Source of the DNA: Ptiloglossa arizonensis
Lineage: Eukaryota > Arthropoda > Insecta > Hymenoptera > Colletidae
Direction of reading: 5' to 3'
Assembly (NCBI RefSeq): GCF_051014685.1
Contig: NC_135055.1
Coordinates: 17,906,001 to 17,970,000, forward strand
DNA length: 64,000 nucleotides
Shown: piece after piece, positions 38,840 to 50,477 of the stretch
Position numbering within the stretch: position 1 is the stretch's first letter
Layout: the number at the start of each line of letters is the position of its first letter
Translations under genes and position numbers: made by a program
The notes under the pieces: generated by a model
Database searches by the model: none
What the model was told of the DNA's origin: nothing
Seen by the model: the letters and a program-made list of their open reading frames with translations, nothing else

Positions 38840-39335
38840 AAAGGAATCGAATTAAATTCGTAATGATCGTCACGGGTGCTTGGAAATGTAAACTAAGAAA
38901 TTAGATTTTCTTTTCTCGCGTAGAAAAAGAAAATGTACACGCGTGTAGAGAAAAGGAGTATCAATCGAATTGAATTAAATTCGTAATGAGCGTCACGGGT
39001 ACTTGGAAATGTAAACTAAGAAATTAGATTTTCCTTTTCGCGTAGAAGAAGAAAGTGTACACGCATTCAGGGAAAACGAGTATCAATCGAATTGAATTAA
39101 ATTCGTTATGGACGTCATAAACGCTTGAGAATGTAATATTCTTTTTTCACGTGGGAAAAAAAAGTGTACACACATGCAGAGAAAAGGAGTATCAATCGAA
39201 TTGAATTAAACTCGTAACGAGCGTCACGAGTGTTTGGAAATGTAAACTGGGAAATTAGATTTCCTTTTTCGCGTACAAAAAGAAAGTACTGACGCGTGTG
39301 CAGGGAAAACGAGTATCAATCAACCCGACTGAGAT
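38840..39335. repeat. Four-copy tandem repeat, 110-123 base units
   Basis: AATTAAATTCGTAATGA.CGT starts at 38850, 38973, 39095 and (with CTCG) 39205. Shared blocks are TTGGAAATGTAAACTAAGAA and GAGTATCAATCGAATTG. The third copy has an internal deletion. Confidence 0.92.
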
Positions 39336-40869
39336 TAAAATATACGAGACGAGTAATCGATATCAGTCGGAAGGTAATCGAGGCTCGTGCAGTGATTCGA
39401 ATGCAGAGAGTCTTTTTACGTTGGAGAACAATTTTTTTCTTCTTCTTCCTCCATCGTGGCTGAGATTACAGACAACACGATCGTGGCGCGGAAGCGGAGA
39501 TCGTTATTAGTTTTACTCGATAAGTGAAACGGGCGCAGAGGTAACGCGTCACGTGACGAGGACTCGTATGGTTTCGTTTTGCTTTTGCAGTGGAACGAAT
39601 GAGAAATCGTTGTCACCGTGATCGGATCGTCAGTTTCAACGATCGACGGGCCAATGAACAACGAGGCCTTCGGGTGGCAAATATTCGCGGCAAAAGTTTC
39701 ACGTTTAATAACTTTCGTACCGAGAATGATGAATCTTGAAATGAATGGGTGGCCCCGTTCGAAGGCTTATTGTTCCAAATGGAGTGATAAGTTTCGAGTC
39801 AGTCGTTTCGCCGAGTATAACAATTTTACGAACAATGGGAAAAATATAATCCCGGTCCCCGAACCTGTAGGGGATTTAATTATGCTTTCGTTCGAACCGT
39901 TTGAAATGTACGCGCTAACAACTTGTAAATGAAGTTTCGAGTTCCGGACGGCGAAGAAGAATGGAAACTTTTCTATGGGGCACGATAAATTTCATTTTCT
40001 ACGATACAGCACTCGGAAGAATCTTACATTCCCTGAGAAATAACGAAAAATACTCGTGCACCTTTCGTGTTTAAAATTCTACAATTCTCGTCCGATAGAA
40101 TTTGTTTCTATTTTGATAAAAGAGAAGATTTAACCCAGACCTAACCTAAATCTACATTAGAATCTAGAAGATCTAACCTAGACCTAACCTAACTTATCGC
40201 TTCGAGGAATCTTACGATTCCTGAGAAGTAACGAAACATAATCGTATATATATTACAATTAAAAGTTTGAGAAAAAAAAAGCAAATATAAATGTAAAATT
40301 TCAATCTTTACAAAACGGAAAAAAATAGGTGTCCATTGGTATTTAATGCTCTGTAACTTTCGATTCTATTTCCAAGTTGTTATCGTCCATGTCACGCGTA
40401 TTATTATTCATTGTATTCACCGTGTGCAAAATCTGAACGAAATCAGTGACCTACATCACGCGAGGACCACTTTCAAGTACGAGACACGGTGTATATTCGT
40501 TCCTCGAGCGAAAAAAGCGATCCATTCCGGATCTAGAGGAACCTATCGACGCGTCTGTCCATTTTAAAATTCAATTCGTTCGTCCAATACTTCCAATCGC
40601 CCGCGAACCTCGTCTTCGTTCACTTGATTACCGAGCGCGATACCCCCGACCGTGAAAAAGAAGAATACCGTGCAAGAAGCGAATCAGTATGCAAGTATCG
40701 TCCGCGCGGTGTAACAAGCTCTCTGGGGGTGAGGGGGTGTGTCAGACACATAGAAGAAGAACTCGTTTATTTTTCCAACCTGGAGAGAACCCATCTCTAC
40801 AGGGTGTATCATCGTACACGGGACAAAAGGTAACGAAAAAGTTCATGCAAACACGTGTGCCTTATTTGA

Positions 40870-41310
40870 CCTTGTTTCCAGATTGCAACCGTTTCTCTCC
40901 ACCAGTGATTCTTGATAAAAAAAATTGAGCCACTCTTTCTCCGCGATGTTCGATAAGTGCTCGGTGTCTATTCTGTTCCAAAAGTGCAAGGTTTTGATTA
41001 GATTTTAAACACGTCTACCCTATTCAATCTTTCTCGAAAATTCCAACTATTTTTTCACCGAAATAATTCTCGATCGCAGATTGAGCTACTGTTTCTAAAC
41101 AATACTCGATAAGCGCTCGATTTGACTATTCTATAAGTGGAATCAATCAAATTTCATGCAGACAGATTTTTCATATTCAACCGTATTCTCAACTTGCGTC
41201 CAGTTTCCAATTTCAGTAATTCTTGTTTGAAAATTGATCCATTATCTCCACCGAGTACTCGATAAGAGCTCGACGACTCGTTCGACAAGCCGTATCACTC
41301 GAATTCGGTC
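40870..41310. repeat. Three diverged tandem copies, about 155 bases
   Basis: TTCGATAAGTGCTCGG (40948), CTCGATAAGCGCTCGA (41105) and CTCGATAAGAGCTCGA (41258) mark three old copies. Each is preceded by a TTGA.CCA.T.TCTCC-like block. Confidence 0.65.
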
Positions 41311-41377
41311 ACATTTGATAACCAAATCCAATTCGTGAACACACTCTCCACAAAGATATGAAAAATATCAGATGTCC

Positions 41378-41522
41378 GTCCAAGCATACGGTTCATCTTT
41401 TATTCACGAGCCTGTTTTAGGTCTCTCTTCTTCGTCTCATTCTTCTTATTCGAAAACTTATGTCGAAGACCAATGAACAAACAGGTCGAAACGTTCATGA
41501 ATAACAAACGAACCGTGTGCTC
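41378..41522 (+). other. Imperfect 145-base hairpin
   Basis: GCATACGGTTCATCTTTTAT near 41378 is matched by the reverse complement of 41498-41522 (GCACACGGTTCGTTTGTTAT), continuing as TTCA.GA. Twenty-one of 26 outer positions match. The inner part also shows weaker pairing around CTTCTTATTC. It could be a decayed small inverted-repeat element or a precursor-like hairpin. Confidence 0.45.
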
Positions 41523-44500
41523 CGTTCGACTGTTACTTTACACCGAGCAACAATGCCATTATTCCCTCCAAAATTAAATCCATGCGTCACTAGGTTACAA
41601 GGGCGGTTCAAGAACTAGGGAACAATGTCAAAAACACACATCGACACGAGCTCGTCTCTCGTCCACCAATCTCGTCCACGACTGTAGGTGAGCTCCACAT
41701 GTTCCACACCCGATACCACCCTGTATTTTCCCATGGGAGGACAACTTAGAACCCCTATTGGAGTACGTGCCACCCTTGTATCGTCCTCGCCCCATCTTCG
41801 TTCGTCTTTTGCTTTCGGCGTTGATCGAGACCGTTCTTTTTTTCGGAACTTTGCCCGGTCGTTTAACAACGAGTAAAAAGAACCATAGTCGTCGTCAGGG
41901 GGATGGCGAGGGGATGGATGAAGTCGAAAGGGGGATCGAGAGGCGCGAAAGAAGGGGACAGACCGCGAGCAGACGCCGGTGGATTTTCGTGGGATGTCTC
42001 GTCGTGGGAGAACCTTTGGGGAGTTGCGAAAGAAAAGCTGTCCCAGGTAATTTCACCGTGACAACTCTCTATGGGAGCACAGAGGCATCCCGAGGTGAAC
42101 GGGACGTGCGGATGACAGAGAGACGGTGCCTCGACAACCCTTACCTAACCACGAAAGAATTGTTCTTGGTGAACTACGGAGAGCTCGAGGATCGGGGACA
42201 TCGAGTTTCCTCGACGATCGATCGCGCGATAGAACTATCGTGAACGCGATCAGGAACGGGGAAAGTGTCTTGGCAAACGTAGGTCGACCGATCTTTTTTC
42301 CAGAAACAATAGCTGGGGGAATACATTGCGGAGACTTGATCATTTTCAAGGTGAAAGAAAGTATATGTCTTTGCTGAAGGATATTAAACACCGGTGGATG
42401 ACATTGGAGAGTTGTTTGGGTGATATTTTTTTATTTTTTCGTCTCTTTATTTTGGGGGTGTATGTTTTCTTCTTTTGGGATTGCAAGTGGGGAGAAGATG
42501 ACATTTTGACAGAAAATAGTACGCGATAGTGATCTGGGTTAGGTACAATTTTGAAGACAATTAACATTTTTCGAGTCCTCTTCAGATATCTATTCTATGG
42601 AGAAAGATGGATCAGTTTTCCAAGGAACTGTGGCTAGTAATGGGTCAGACGCTCGGGGTTAGGTATAATTATTATAAAGACAATTAATATTAAAGGGTTC
42701 GACCCTTTTACCGGTGCTACCAGATTCCTCTTCGCTCTTAATCTTCTCCCTGCAGTAGATTAATATTTCGAACGAAAAATGTATTTAAAATAAACTTAAT
42801 TTCAAGATTAACGCTCGATTCGATATTCTGGTAAATGTAATTTATTTCCTTAAACTCTATTCGAGAGATTCTAAAAAGGATTGGATTTATCGATACTATC
42901 GAGTACTCGCAAGGATCGTAGCTGCATTGTAGATTCCATCGACGTTCTCCGAGAAAAGACAAGTTCGATCAACTTCCTCCCAGTTACTTAATTCACCGTA
43001 AATTAGAAAATTTATCGAGCGCAGCGATAGGAAAAGTGACGACAGATTTCCCCGTGGTCGTTCTCTCCTTTTCTTTTTTTCTTTTCTTTTTTTTTTTTTC
43101 TTCTTTCACCCCGGACGTTCCAGTCAGCCAATGAATCACTGAGTTTCCCGCCACGAAGAGGGATAACCTTTGCTCTCGCCGTCGTAAATCAGACTATCTC
43201 GTACTCGAAAGGTTTTATTATTTTATCCGGTACTCGTCCCAGCGTGGTTCTCGCGACGAAGAATTTCAGATGGCGGGGTCGTTCCGGCGCGGGAGATGCC
43301 CGAAAATTCAACGAGACGCTTTCCTGATCGGTTTACTAGATTTTGAGTTTCATCTGACCGTGGATACGCGTTTCAGAAAACGTATCGCGAAATACTTCCG
43401 CTTGCAAAGTAGAAAAACGTCACGCCAACGACCCCTGTAAATATCGGAAACCGGATTAACCGCGGTATTTGTTGTTCGCGAGCGATGGTCCGTCCAAAAT
43501 ATCCATCACTCTGTGGATTCGAAATTTCGTGTTCAGTTTGCGAAATGAATCGAGTATCGCTTCTGAAACAAACGGTAGAACTTATTTATACGTTCGTTAT
43601 CGGAGTAACTTGAATTATTTTTCACTTTTGAGGAAAATTACCCGGTGAGATATAAATGGAGGGGTATGTTTAAAAAGAAAGTATTGTACACGAAATGTAA
43701 CTTTTGCGTACAGTTATTTATATTGTAGGTAGTGGAGTTATAATGGTGGGGAAAAGATACAATTTTTCAAATATTTATTTAAATACGTGGATCGAAAATA
43801 ACACGAGATTGTAAGTTGTTGATCGATAAAGTATAGAAAGAAAAAATATGAATCTTGAATTCAGAGAAACCTGGAAACACGAGGATGTACAATCTGCATC
43901 TGAGAAAGTGCATCTGCATCCAAAGACACGATGGGTCCTATTCGTTCATAGTCGATCTCAAACGCGTACTGAACCACGTAAACAATCTGGAATACTTTCA
44001 CATTAATCAAAATTGATCCAGTTGACTCCCATCTCCCAAAATATTTCCCCACAATAATTCCAATGTCCCCATCCCTCTTCTTTCGACAAATGCAACACGT
44101 AGAGCCAACGAGAAAGGAAACGAAACAGCGACGACAATTTAATCTACACTGTAATCCAACCCCGTATACCGACGCATACATTTTTCAATAGTTCGTAAAT
44201 CATCCCGAATCCTTGCACTTCCCCTGGTACCATGAAATGTTCACATTGTGGAGTAATTTTGCATTAGTCAGAAATCTCGCGAGAGTTGACCCAGTGTAAC
44301 TCCTCTTAGGATCGATCTTCCTTTCTCGGTACGGTATGAAGATAAATTGCAACGTATTCCTCTTCCCTCGATGAATAAAACCGATGGAGTCAATGAGAGA
44401 AAGAAGAACAATTCCGATGCGTTCTCCAATGGTTCGTGAATCACGCTCGAGTCCCGCGATACTTCTCGCGAATACCGGTCCAGGAGCAGCCCGGTTTATC

Positions 44501-44599
44501 GGTGTTATCGCGTCGCGGTGGTGTGGCGACGCTACCCACGCTTGCCACCAGAGGGAAACTTACCACTAACCGTTTCCCGCAAGTTCCCGTACCTGCTCC

Positions 44600-44629
44600 G
44601 ATCGGTATATATACGATCCCATACCGATC
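44600..44629 (+). other. Small hairpin just upstream of the hammerhead candidate
   Basis: GATCGGTAT (44600-44608) and ATACCGATC (44621-44629) form a perfect 9-bp stem with a 12-base loop. It ends 13 bases before stem III of the hammerhead candidate. The stem and loop include TATATATA. Whether it belongs to the same RNA structure or is chance is not clear. Confidence 0.4.
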
Positions 44630-44641
44630 TTCCAATGTCCC

Positions 44642-44710
44642 GGCGTATAAGGCAGGGCCTGCTAGGATGCCTTACCGACGAGTCCACTAGCAGGCCCGGG
44701 ATGAAACGCT
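44642..44710 (+). ncRNA. Candidate type III hammerhead self-cleaving ribozyme
   Basis: Read 5' to 3' on the gene's coding strand, the sequence folds as a type III hammerhead. Stem III is GCGU (44643-44646) with ACGC (44706-44709), extendable by one G-U pair. The cleavage triplet is G-U-A, with the expected cut between 44647 and 44648. Stem I is UAAGGCA (44648-44654) with UGCCUUA (44668-44674), seven perfect pairs. The core is CCGACGA (44675-44681), against the consensus CUGANGA. Stem II is GUCC (44682-44685) with GGAU (44699-44702). The GAAA core is 44703-44706. Loops I (44655-44667) and II (44686-44698) are 13 bases each and complementary over 11 bases. The only core deviation is C for U at position 4, which may lower activity. 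It lies inside the 25-kb intron, so cleavage would cut the pre-mRNA intron. No second copy was noticed. The fold is seen directly; activity is inferred. Confidence 0.72.
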
Positions 44711-47700
44711 TCTCCCCACTTCCTTATATTTCCGTTCTCTCCTTCCTCTTACATCTTCAAATTTAGAGCCGCCAAAGTGGTATTCCGATTCCGTCACGTG
44801 CATAAGGACGACGATACCCGTTTCGCTTTAAATGCTAATGAACAAGCTCCGATCCCGGCTACCCGAAAACAGGAGCCAGTCGCGAAGTGGCGGAGTTCGC
44901 GGACCTGGCTGGCGCAGCGTGGATGAAAAATGACATGGCTGGCCGAATTAATTTCGAGCGACAATTATTCCAGAGGGACGGATCGTGGATTAAGACGTTC
45001 CCTCTGGGAAGTTCCAGCCACGTTCCTACGGACCTTGTAATTTCGATGCTCGCGCGGAACTTGCGAAATTTGTGGCGCGCGACAAATGTCTACCAACTAA
45101 CCGGCAATCCGTCTAATCTACTCCACCCTGAACCGGGCATTAGGCCGCCAGCTTGAAACCGGGATTACGGAATCCTCTTAGACACCGCGGGACTTTTAAT
45201 TTCGATTAATTAACTGCCGCAATCGCCCGTGAACGTCCCTTAATTTATCGCTGAGATTTCAGGGTGCGTCGAAGTCTTCCGGTTGGCGAGCTGGTTGCCG
45301 GTCCTTTGAGGAGACACTCGACGATATAGCCAACCCAGGTGTAACTTGGACTTTATCCTTTGAGAAAACACTGGACCGTAAACTTAGCCCAGACTTTGCT
45401 TAGACCTTCGAGGAAACACTGGTCAAATTTAACAACTTTAACTTAAACTTAATCTCGATCTAACTTAGACCTAATCTTTCAAAAAGATACTATAATAGAT
45501 GATAGATTTAACCCAGATTTGGTTGTTGGAGAAAATCTCAATCCTAACGCTCGAATAAGTTGCCATTTTAGCCTAGCTTGGTTCGAGGAACTTGTCTACG
45601 CGTGCGTTGATGTCTCTTTCGAGGCTCCAGAGTCGAAAACCAAACGCAAACGCGCGAAATCAACTCGCACTGCTTGTATTGTTGATCCATTTTTATGAAA
45701 TCGTCCAATCTATGGACAATTCATATCCAAAAGAAAAGAACTCCCATTTTTGAAAATCGTCTAAACGAAAATATCTCCTACGTGTTTTTAGACAAAATTT
45801 AGTGACCAAAACGAGAGACATTAAAGAAACGAAGAAGTACAAAGGATCCTGGAACGATGAATATAAAAAGAATTTCAATTATCTATCCTTTTATGTACAC
45901 AAAGTATGTTCTTTTTTCTCACGATAAAGCGAAGTGTATTTATAAATTGATAAGAGGAAACGAATGAAAATTTTACCGATCAATTTTACAATTTCTCTCT
46001 CGGGAGACTGTTTCGCTTAATTAAGTTACCCGAGCCGGTGTTACCTGTTCGAAGACTATTATGCTAAATGACTAGCATCCGCGTAAAGAAAATTATACGA
46101 ACTGGTAGAACAAGGAAGACTCCAGACACGATTCCAGTTGAAACCGGAGAGCCGGTGCGTGTAACAAAGTGCTGAACGCGAACAAGCTCGACGTCGCAAC
46201 TTCGTCGCGTTACCTCGGACTTCGGCTAATTAAAACTACGCTCCAATTAGCTCGAAATAACGGTCGTGTGTTCCTATAGCAACAATTATAGCAAGTTTGG
46301 TCCGACGATGGTGAGATTTCCGATTACGTAGCTCCTTACCAACACGAGTTTTTCAACAGCCGGCTGCGGACTGAATTTTTCGTCGATTTTAATAGCGATT
46401 TAATTTTCAACGACTGCGAATGAAAACTAAAAGAGCATAAAAGCGTTCACGTTGCCAAGTTTCTTCGAGGAACGATGGAGAATTGATTCGTAAGTACTAA
46501 ATTTGTTGTAATACTCGTTGTAATTGGTTGTAATTGGTATAAAGCAAAGCTTGTTTCATTGATAAACTTCGTCCGCGTGTATACAGTTAACTCAATTCAA
46601 TCACCGCAATTTTTACCGTAATTAGTACACGAATCAATATTTTTCTTCTTATTACAATTGATACGATTTTGAAGAATTTTTACCTATATTAATAAAAAGT
46701 CTTTCGAACGTTTAGGAATACCTTAGTGGGCAGTTCTCTGCACGGGGCCATTCCGAGACGTCAGTACTCAACGTTCGAAAATAGTAATCGAATATCGTTA
46801 AGGTATTGAAGAATTAAGAGAACAGGTGTCCAGTAAATCGTGAATAATGTATTTTAATTTTCTCGACGCACGCGATCGCACTTGGCAGACTTTCTCATTT
46901 TCCTCCTCGCAGTTCACTCTTAACTGACTTTGCAGGAAAGTGCACGCTCTCCGGGCAACCCATTCGTGCGCGTATTCCTCTAAGTTCCTCTAAACGTAGC
47001 ACTTCCTATAAGAGCCTAATGTAACGTAAAGCTGACTGAAGATACGGACGCTCGAAGCTAAAAGCCCTTCTAAATGAAAACTTACCTCTACTGAATAATT
47101 CGCCCAAAGGGTTATCAGAACTTTTTTCCATAAAACGAACCTTTGAAAATACTACAGAACTCTCGTTGGTGCAGCAACAATATCACCGGAACGTGTACCA
47201 TTCACCTCGCGGATGAGTTCAATGCTATTTTGTTCCTACGTTTACAATGTACCCGTACAAAATTTTGTATCGAAATTCATACAATAGCTTATTATATAAT
47301 AATATTGGAATATTCTCCCTTCCCAATCGTTCTACTTTTGTCCAAAACATTCTCCACCGCGGTTAATTGTAGCGATGTAATCTTCGTTTATGGTAAAAAT
47401 GTATTCACAGCGAAAAGAGAATCTTATCGTTACGTAAAAATGATTCTTACAGAGATACTATTTTATCAAGACGGTGTAACCTCTTTGAATTTCCACTTTT
47501 CAACTTACTCGGAGATGGTTTTCCGCGGTATCGTGGGTTTCTTCTCTGTTCTTTCGATCGAAACAACTTCGACGAACCCCACACTAACTTCGCAAAAAGT
47601 TTATTTATTTCTCAGCCAACGAACCCTCCAACTGTGGTTACATCGGATCGTTAACCAAGTTCTACGGATTTTGAACTCGAAAATATCCAAATATTGCTAT

Positions 47701-48594
47701 TACAATATTTTTTCTTACTCGAAACTATAATCGAAGCAGCGAGCTCAACAATACAACAATACACTAAATAAAATATAAACCTTTGTAACAACAAGTAACG
47801 ACCTAACCCTCTTACAATTACTCATGTTTACACGATAAATAATTTACGTTCAAAAATTAAATTCTTCCTTCTTCGAACAATTGGAAAATTATCAATCTTC
47901 CTACGAAGCCTCTAAACTTTCGTTCATCGAATCTCTTCTACTTAAAAACTTCGATGTGTCGAAAGCTCTGTAACTTCGATAGACTCGGAATACGTGTAAC
48001 TCGAAGATCTCTTAGCTTTTCCTTTAAGATTCGAGTTAATACTTCCGCTCTCGCGAATTAAATTCGTGGAAATATTTAACATTATTTTCGGTTCTGAGAC
48101 CGTGCGAGAACGCGCGCGTACCGGCGCGAAGGAACGGGCCGCACACACGAGAAATGCTGTTAGCGCTGATTATTTCCGAGGATAACAACATTTCGACGCC
48201 TGGGCTTTGTGCGCGCGTTTCCATCGAATTTCCTGGCATGCCTCGTAGAAAACGCAGGCCACTGGGCGTCGAATAATTCCCACCCGGTCCGTTCATCGAG
48301 CTATCCGCGTCATTGCTCTCGATTTTGTTCCGAAACAAAGGCCACGCGGGTCGAGGAGTCTCATTCATTTGTCCGTTCGGTCATGCTGCTTATTAACGAG
48401 AGAGCTCGGCCTGATAAATAGCTCGATCGAACAACGATTATTCCACGCTCGTTTTTCGGCCATTGAAGTTAATAATCTTTCAAACGACTCGCTACACGTC
48501 ATTCAGCGTGATAATTCGTGCGGAAGAAAGTCTCTCGTTAAGGGTATTGAAGATCGCGACGAGATCGTCTCGCTCTGCTGCACGACGCGCGCGT

Positions 48595-49190
48595 GTACTG
48601 TGAGCAGCTGAGAAAATTACCTCCGGAAGAAATTGTGAATCGCGTCGAGTCAGAGGTCGAGTCGCGTAGATCTTCGAAGATCTACGACTTGGCAAACATT
48701 GCTCGACGTTGTCCAGATTCTCCTTGGACGAGGTGCTACTGTGCGGAGCTGAGAAAATTACCTCTGGAGTGAATTGCAAATCATATCGAAATTGTATACA
48801 GTGGATCATGGAAAATCTGCGACTTATCAAAAGATTACTCAACGCTTTCCATATTACCCTTACATGCAATGCTACTGTGCGGAGCTGAGAAGATTACCTC
48901 TGGAGTAAATTGCAAATCGTATCGAAATTGCATATAGTGGATCTTCGAAGATCTGTGACTTAGCAAAAAATTACTCGACGATGTCCATATTCCTCTTAAG
49001 GGAATGCTACTGTGCGGAGCTGAGAAGATTACCTCTGGAGTAAATTGCAAATCGTATCGAAATTGCATATAGTGGATCTTCGAAGATCTGTGACTTAGCA
49101 AAAAATTACTCGACGATGTCCATATTCCTCTTAAGGCAGTGCTACTGTGCGGAGCTGAGAAAATTACCTCTGGAGTAAATTACGTATAGT
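48595..49190. repeat. Five-copy tandem repeat, 134-137 base units
   Basis: GCTACTGTGCGGAGCTGAGA starts at 48735, 48871, 49005 and 49141, with an older copy at about 48598. Copies three and four are nearly identical and each contains the palindrome GATCTTCGAAGATC. Confidence 0.95.
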
Positions 49191-50427
49191 ATCTACATAT
49201 GTATAATTGGTCTAAACTATTCACTCGCTCTTCGATTATTTTACACGATAAACTCCTTATTGCGCATATTTGACAAGTACAACGATTTAATTACACAACC
49301 CCGATCAATCCTACAAAATAAGATTGATTAATTCCAACTTAAATTAAATCACTTGCTATTCGACACTAGTTTCTTTAGAAATTATTATCGAATACTGTAA
49401 CTCGATATTTAACACACCTGTTACTGTTTCGTATCATCTACCTTCGTGAGATTTTTCTTAAATTACATTTCCTTGAGTTCTACCAAAACCATCCTAGTTG
49501 CAACTTGTGTGCAATTTCCCGCAACCTTGCACCTCGGTCGGTGACACGTGTCAAATATTACATTCGACGCGGCACAATATCAACGAAACTTTACCAGAAT
49601 TGTAAGACACAACCAGAAACTAGTCATACGTTTCCAAGCTGTGGTAACTCAAGCTTAAAAGAAAAAAGTTTGCGCACTTTCTCCTTGCCAACAATAACGA
49701 AACTCTTGCGATCAGAGAAGGACTATTTTTCCTCGAAAATCGTAGAAAATTTCTTACAATTTCTTCCATCTTCTACAGTTCTCGAGCCAACACCAGCCAC
49801 CCCCAAAAGTTTCTCTCTTTAATTCGTTCGTCGTCTGTATTCTACACGACGAAGAAAATAAATAAATAAATTCTTGATTTAGTCGTTCCGGTCGGATTCG
49901 ACGGTTTAATGAAAAACTTCTGTATAGTTTTCGAGCAACACCAACAGTAATCTATTATTCTCGCGGAGAGTGTTATCGAGTTAACGCGTAAAGACTCGAC
50001 GCTGATGGTTAACGATCGGCCCGGTTACCATCGACATCGAGCGTTTTAAAACGCTCGATCGAATTTTCCACGAAACTGGTGACGTGCGCCTCACACCATC
50101 CCGTAATGTCGGCTCGGTGAACTCAGCCCCGGCAATTCGCTCGACGACGTTAATTACGCGAAGTTTCCCGGCCGCAGAGACGATAATGAGCCACGCTCCG
50201 CCAGAAAACTTCGCCCCGTTGAGTCGAACGTCTCTCTCGAAGACGATTAAGAGATTCGACGGGCTACACGCGCGTCTTAGCTTTCAGAGAAAGCACCCCT
50301 TGGTATTTCGGTTCGCTTCGGGGTAGACTGCACCGCGTGTCTTCGAGATTTTACCCGTTTGTGTTTGTTCCGAACAAACACGTGGCTCTCCGGGACCTCT
50401 ACGCGCGGAAACGAGCTGGAAGAAACC

Positions 50428-50432
<5 letters not shown>

Positions 50433-50474
<42 letters not shown>
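50433..50474. repeat. GA microsatellite
   Basis: An uninterrupted run of 21 GA units. Confidence 0.98.

Positions 50475-50477
<3 letters not shown>

Noticed and set aside
40125..40200. TAACCTAACC phrases resembling insect TTAGG telomere repeat
   Set aside because: Only a few irregular copies mixed with other sequence; not an array, so no interstitial telomere is claimed.
41758..42243. 161-codon plus-strand open frame
   Set aside because: Low-complexity Arg/Glu/Gly-rich translation with no recognised motif. No splice or promoter context supports it.
42692..42709. GGGTTCGACCC resembling a tRNA T-arm
   Set aside because: No matching A box, anticodon arm or acceptor stem around it. It is just a short palindrome.
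44601..44618. TATATATA as a promoter TATA box
   Set aside because: It sits in a hairpin next to the ribozyme candidate, and no initiator or downstream gene is recognisable.
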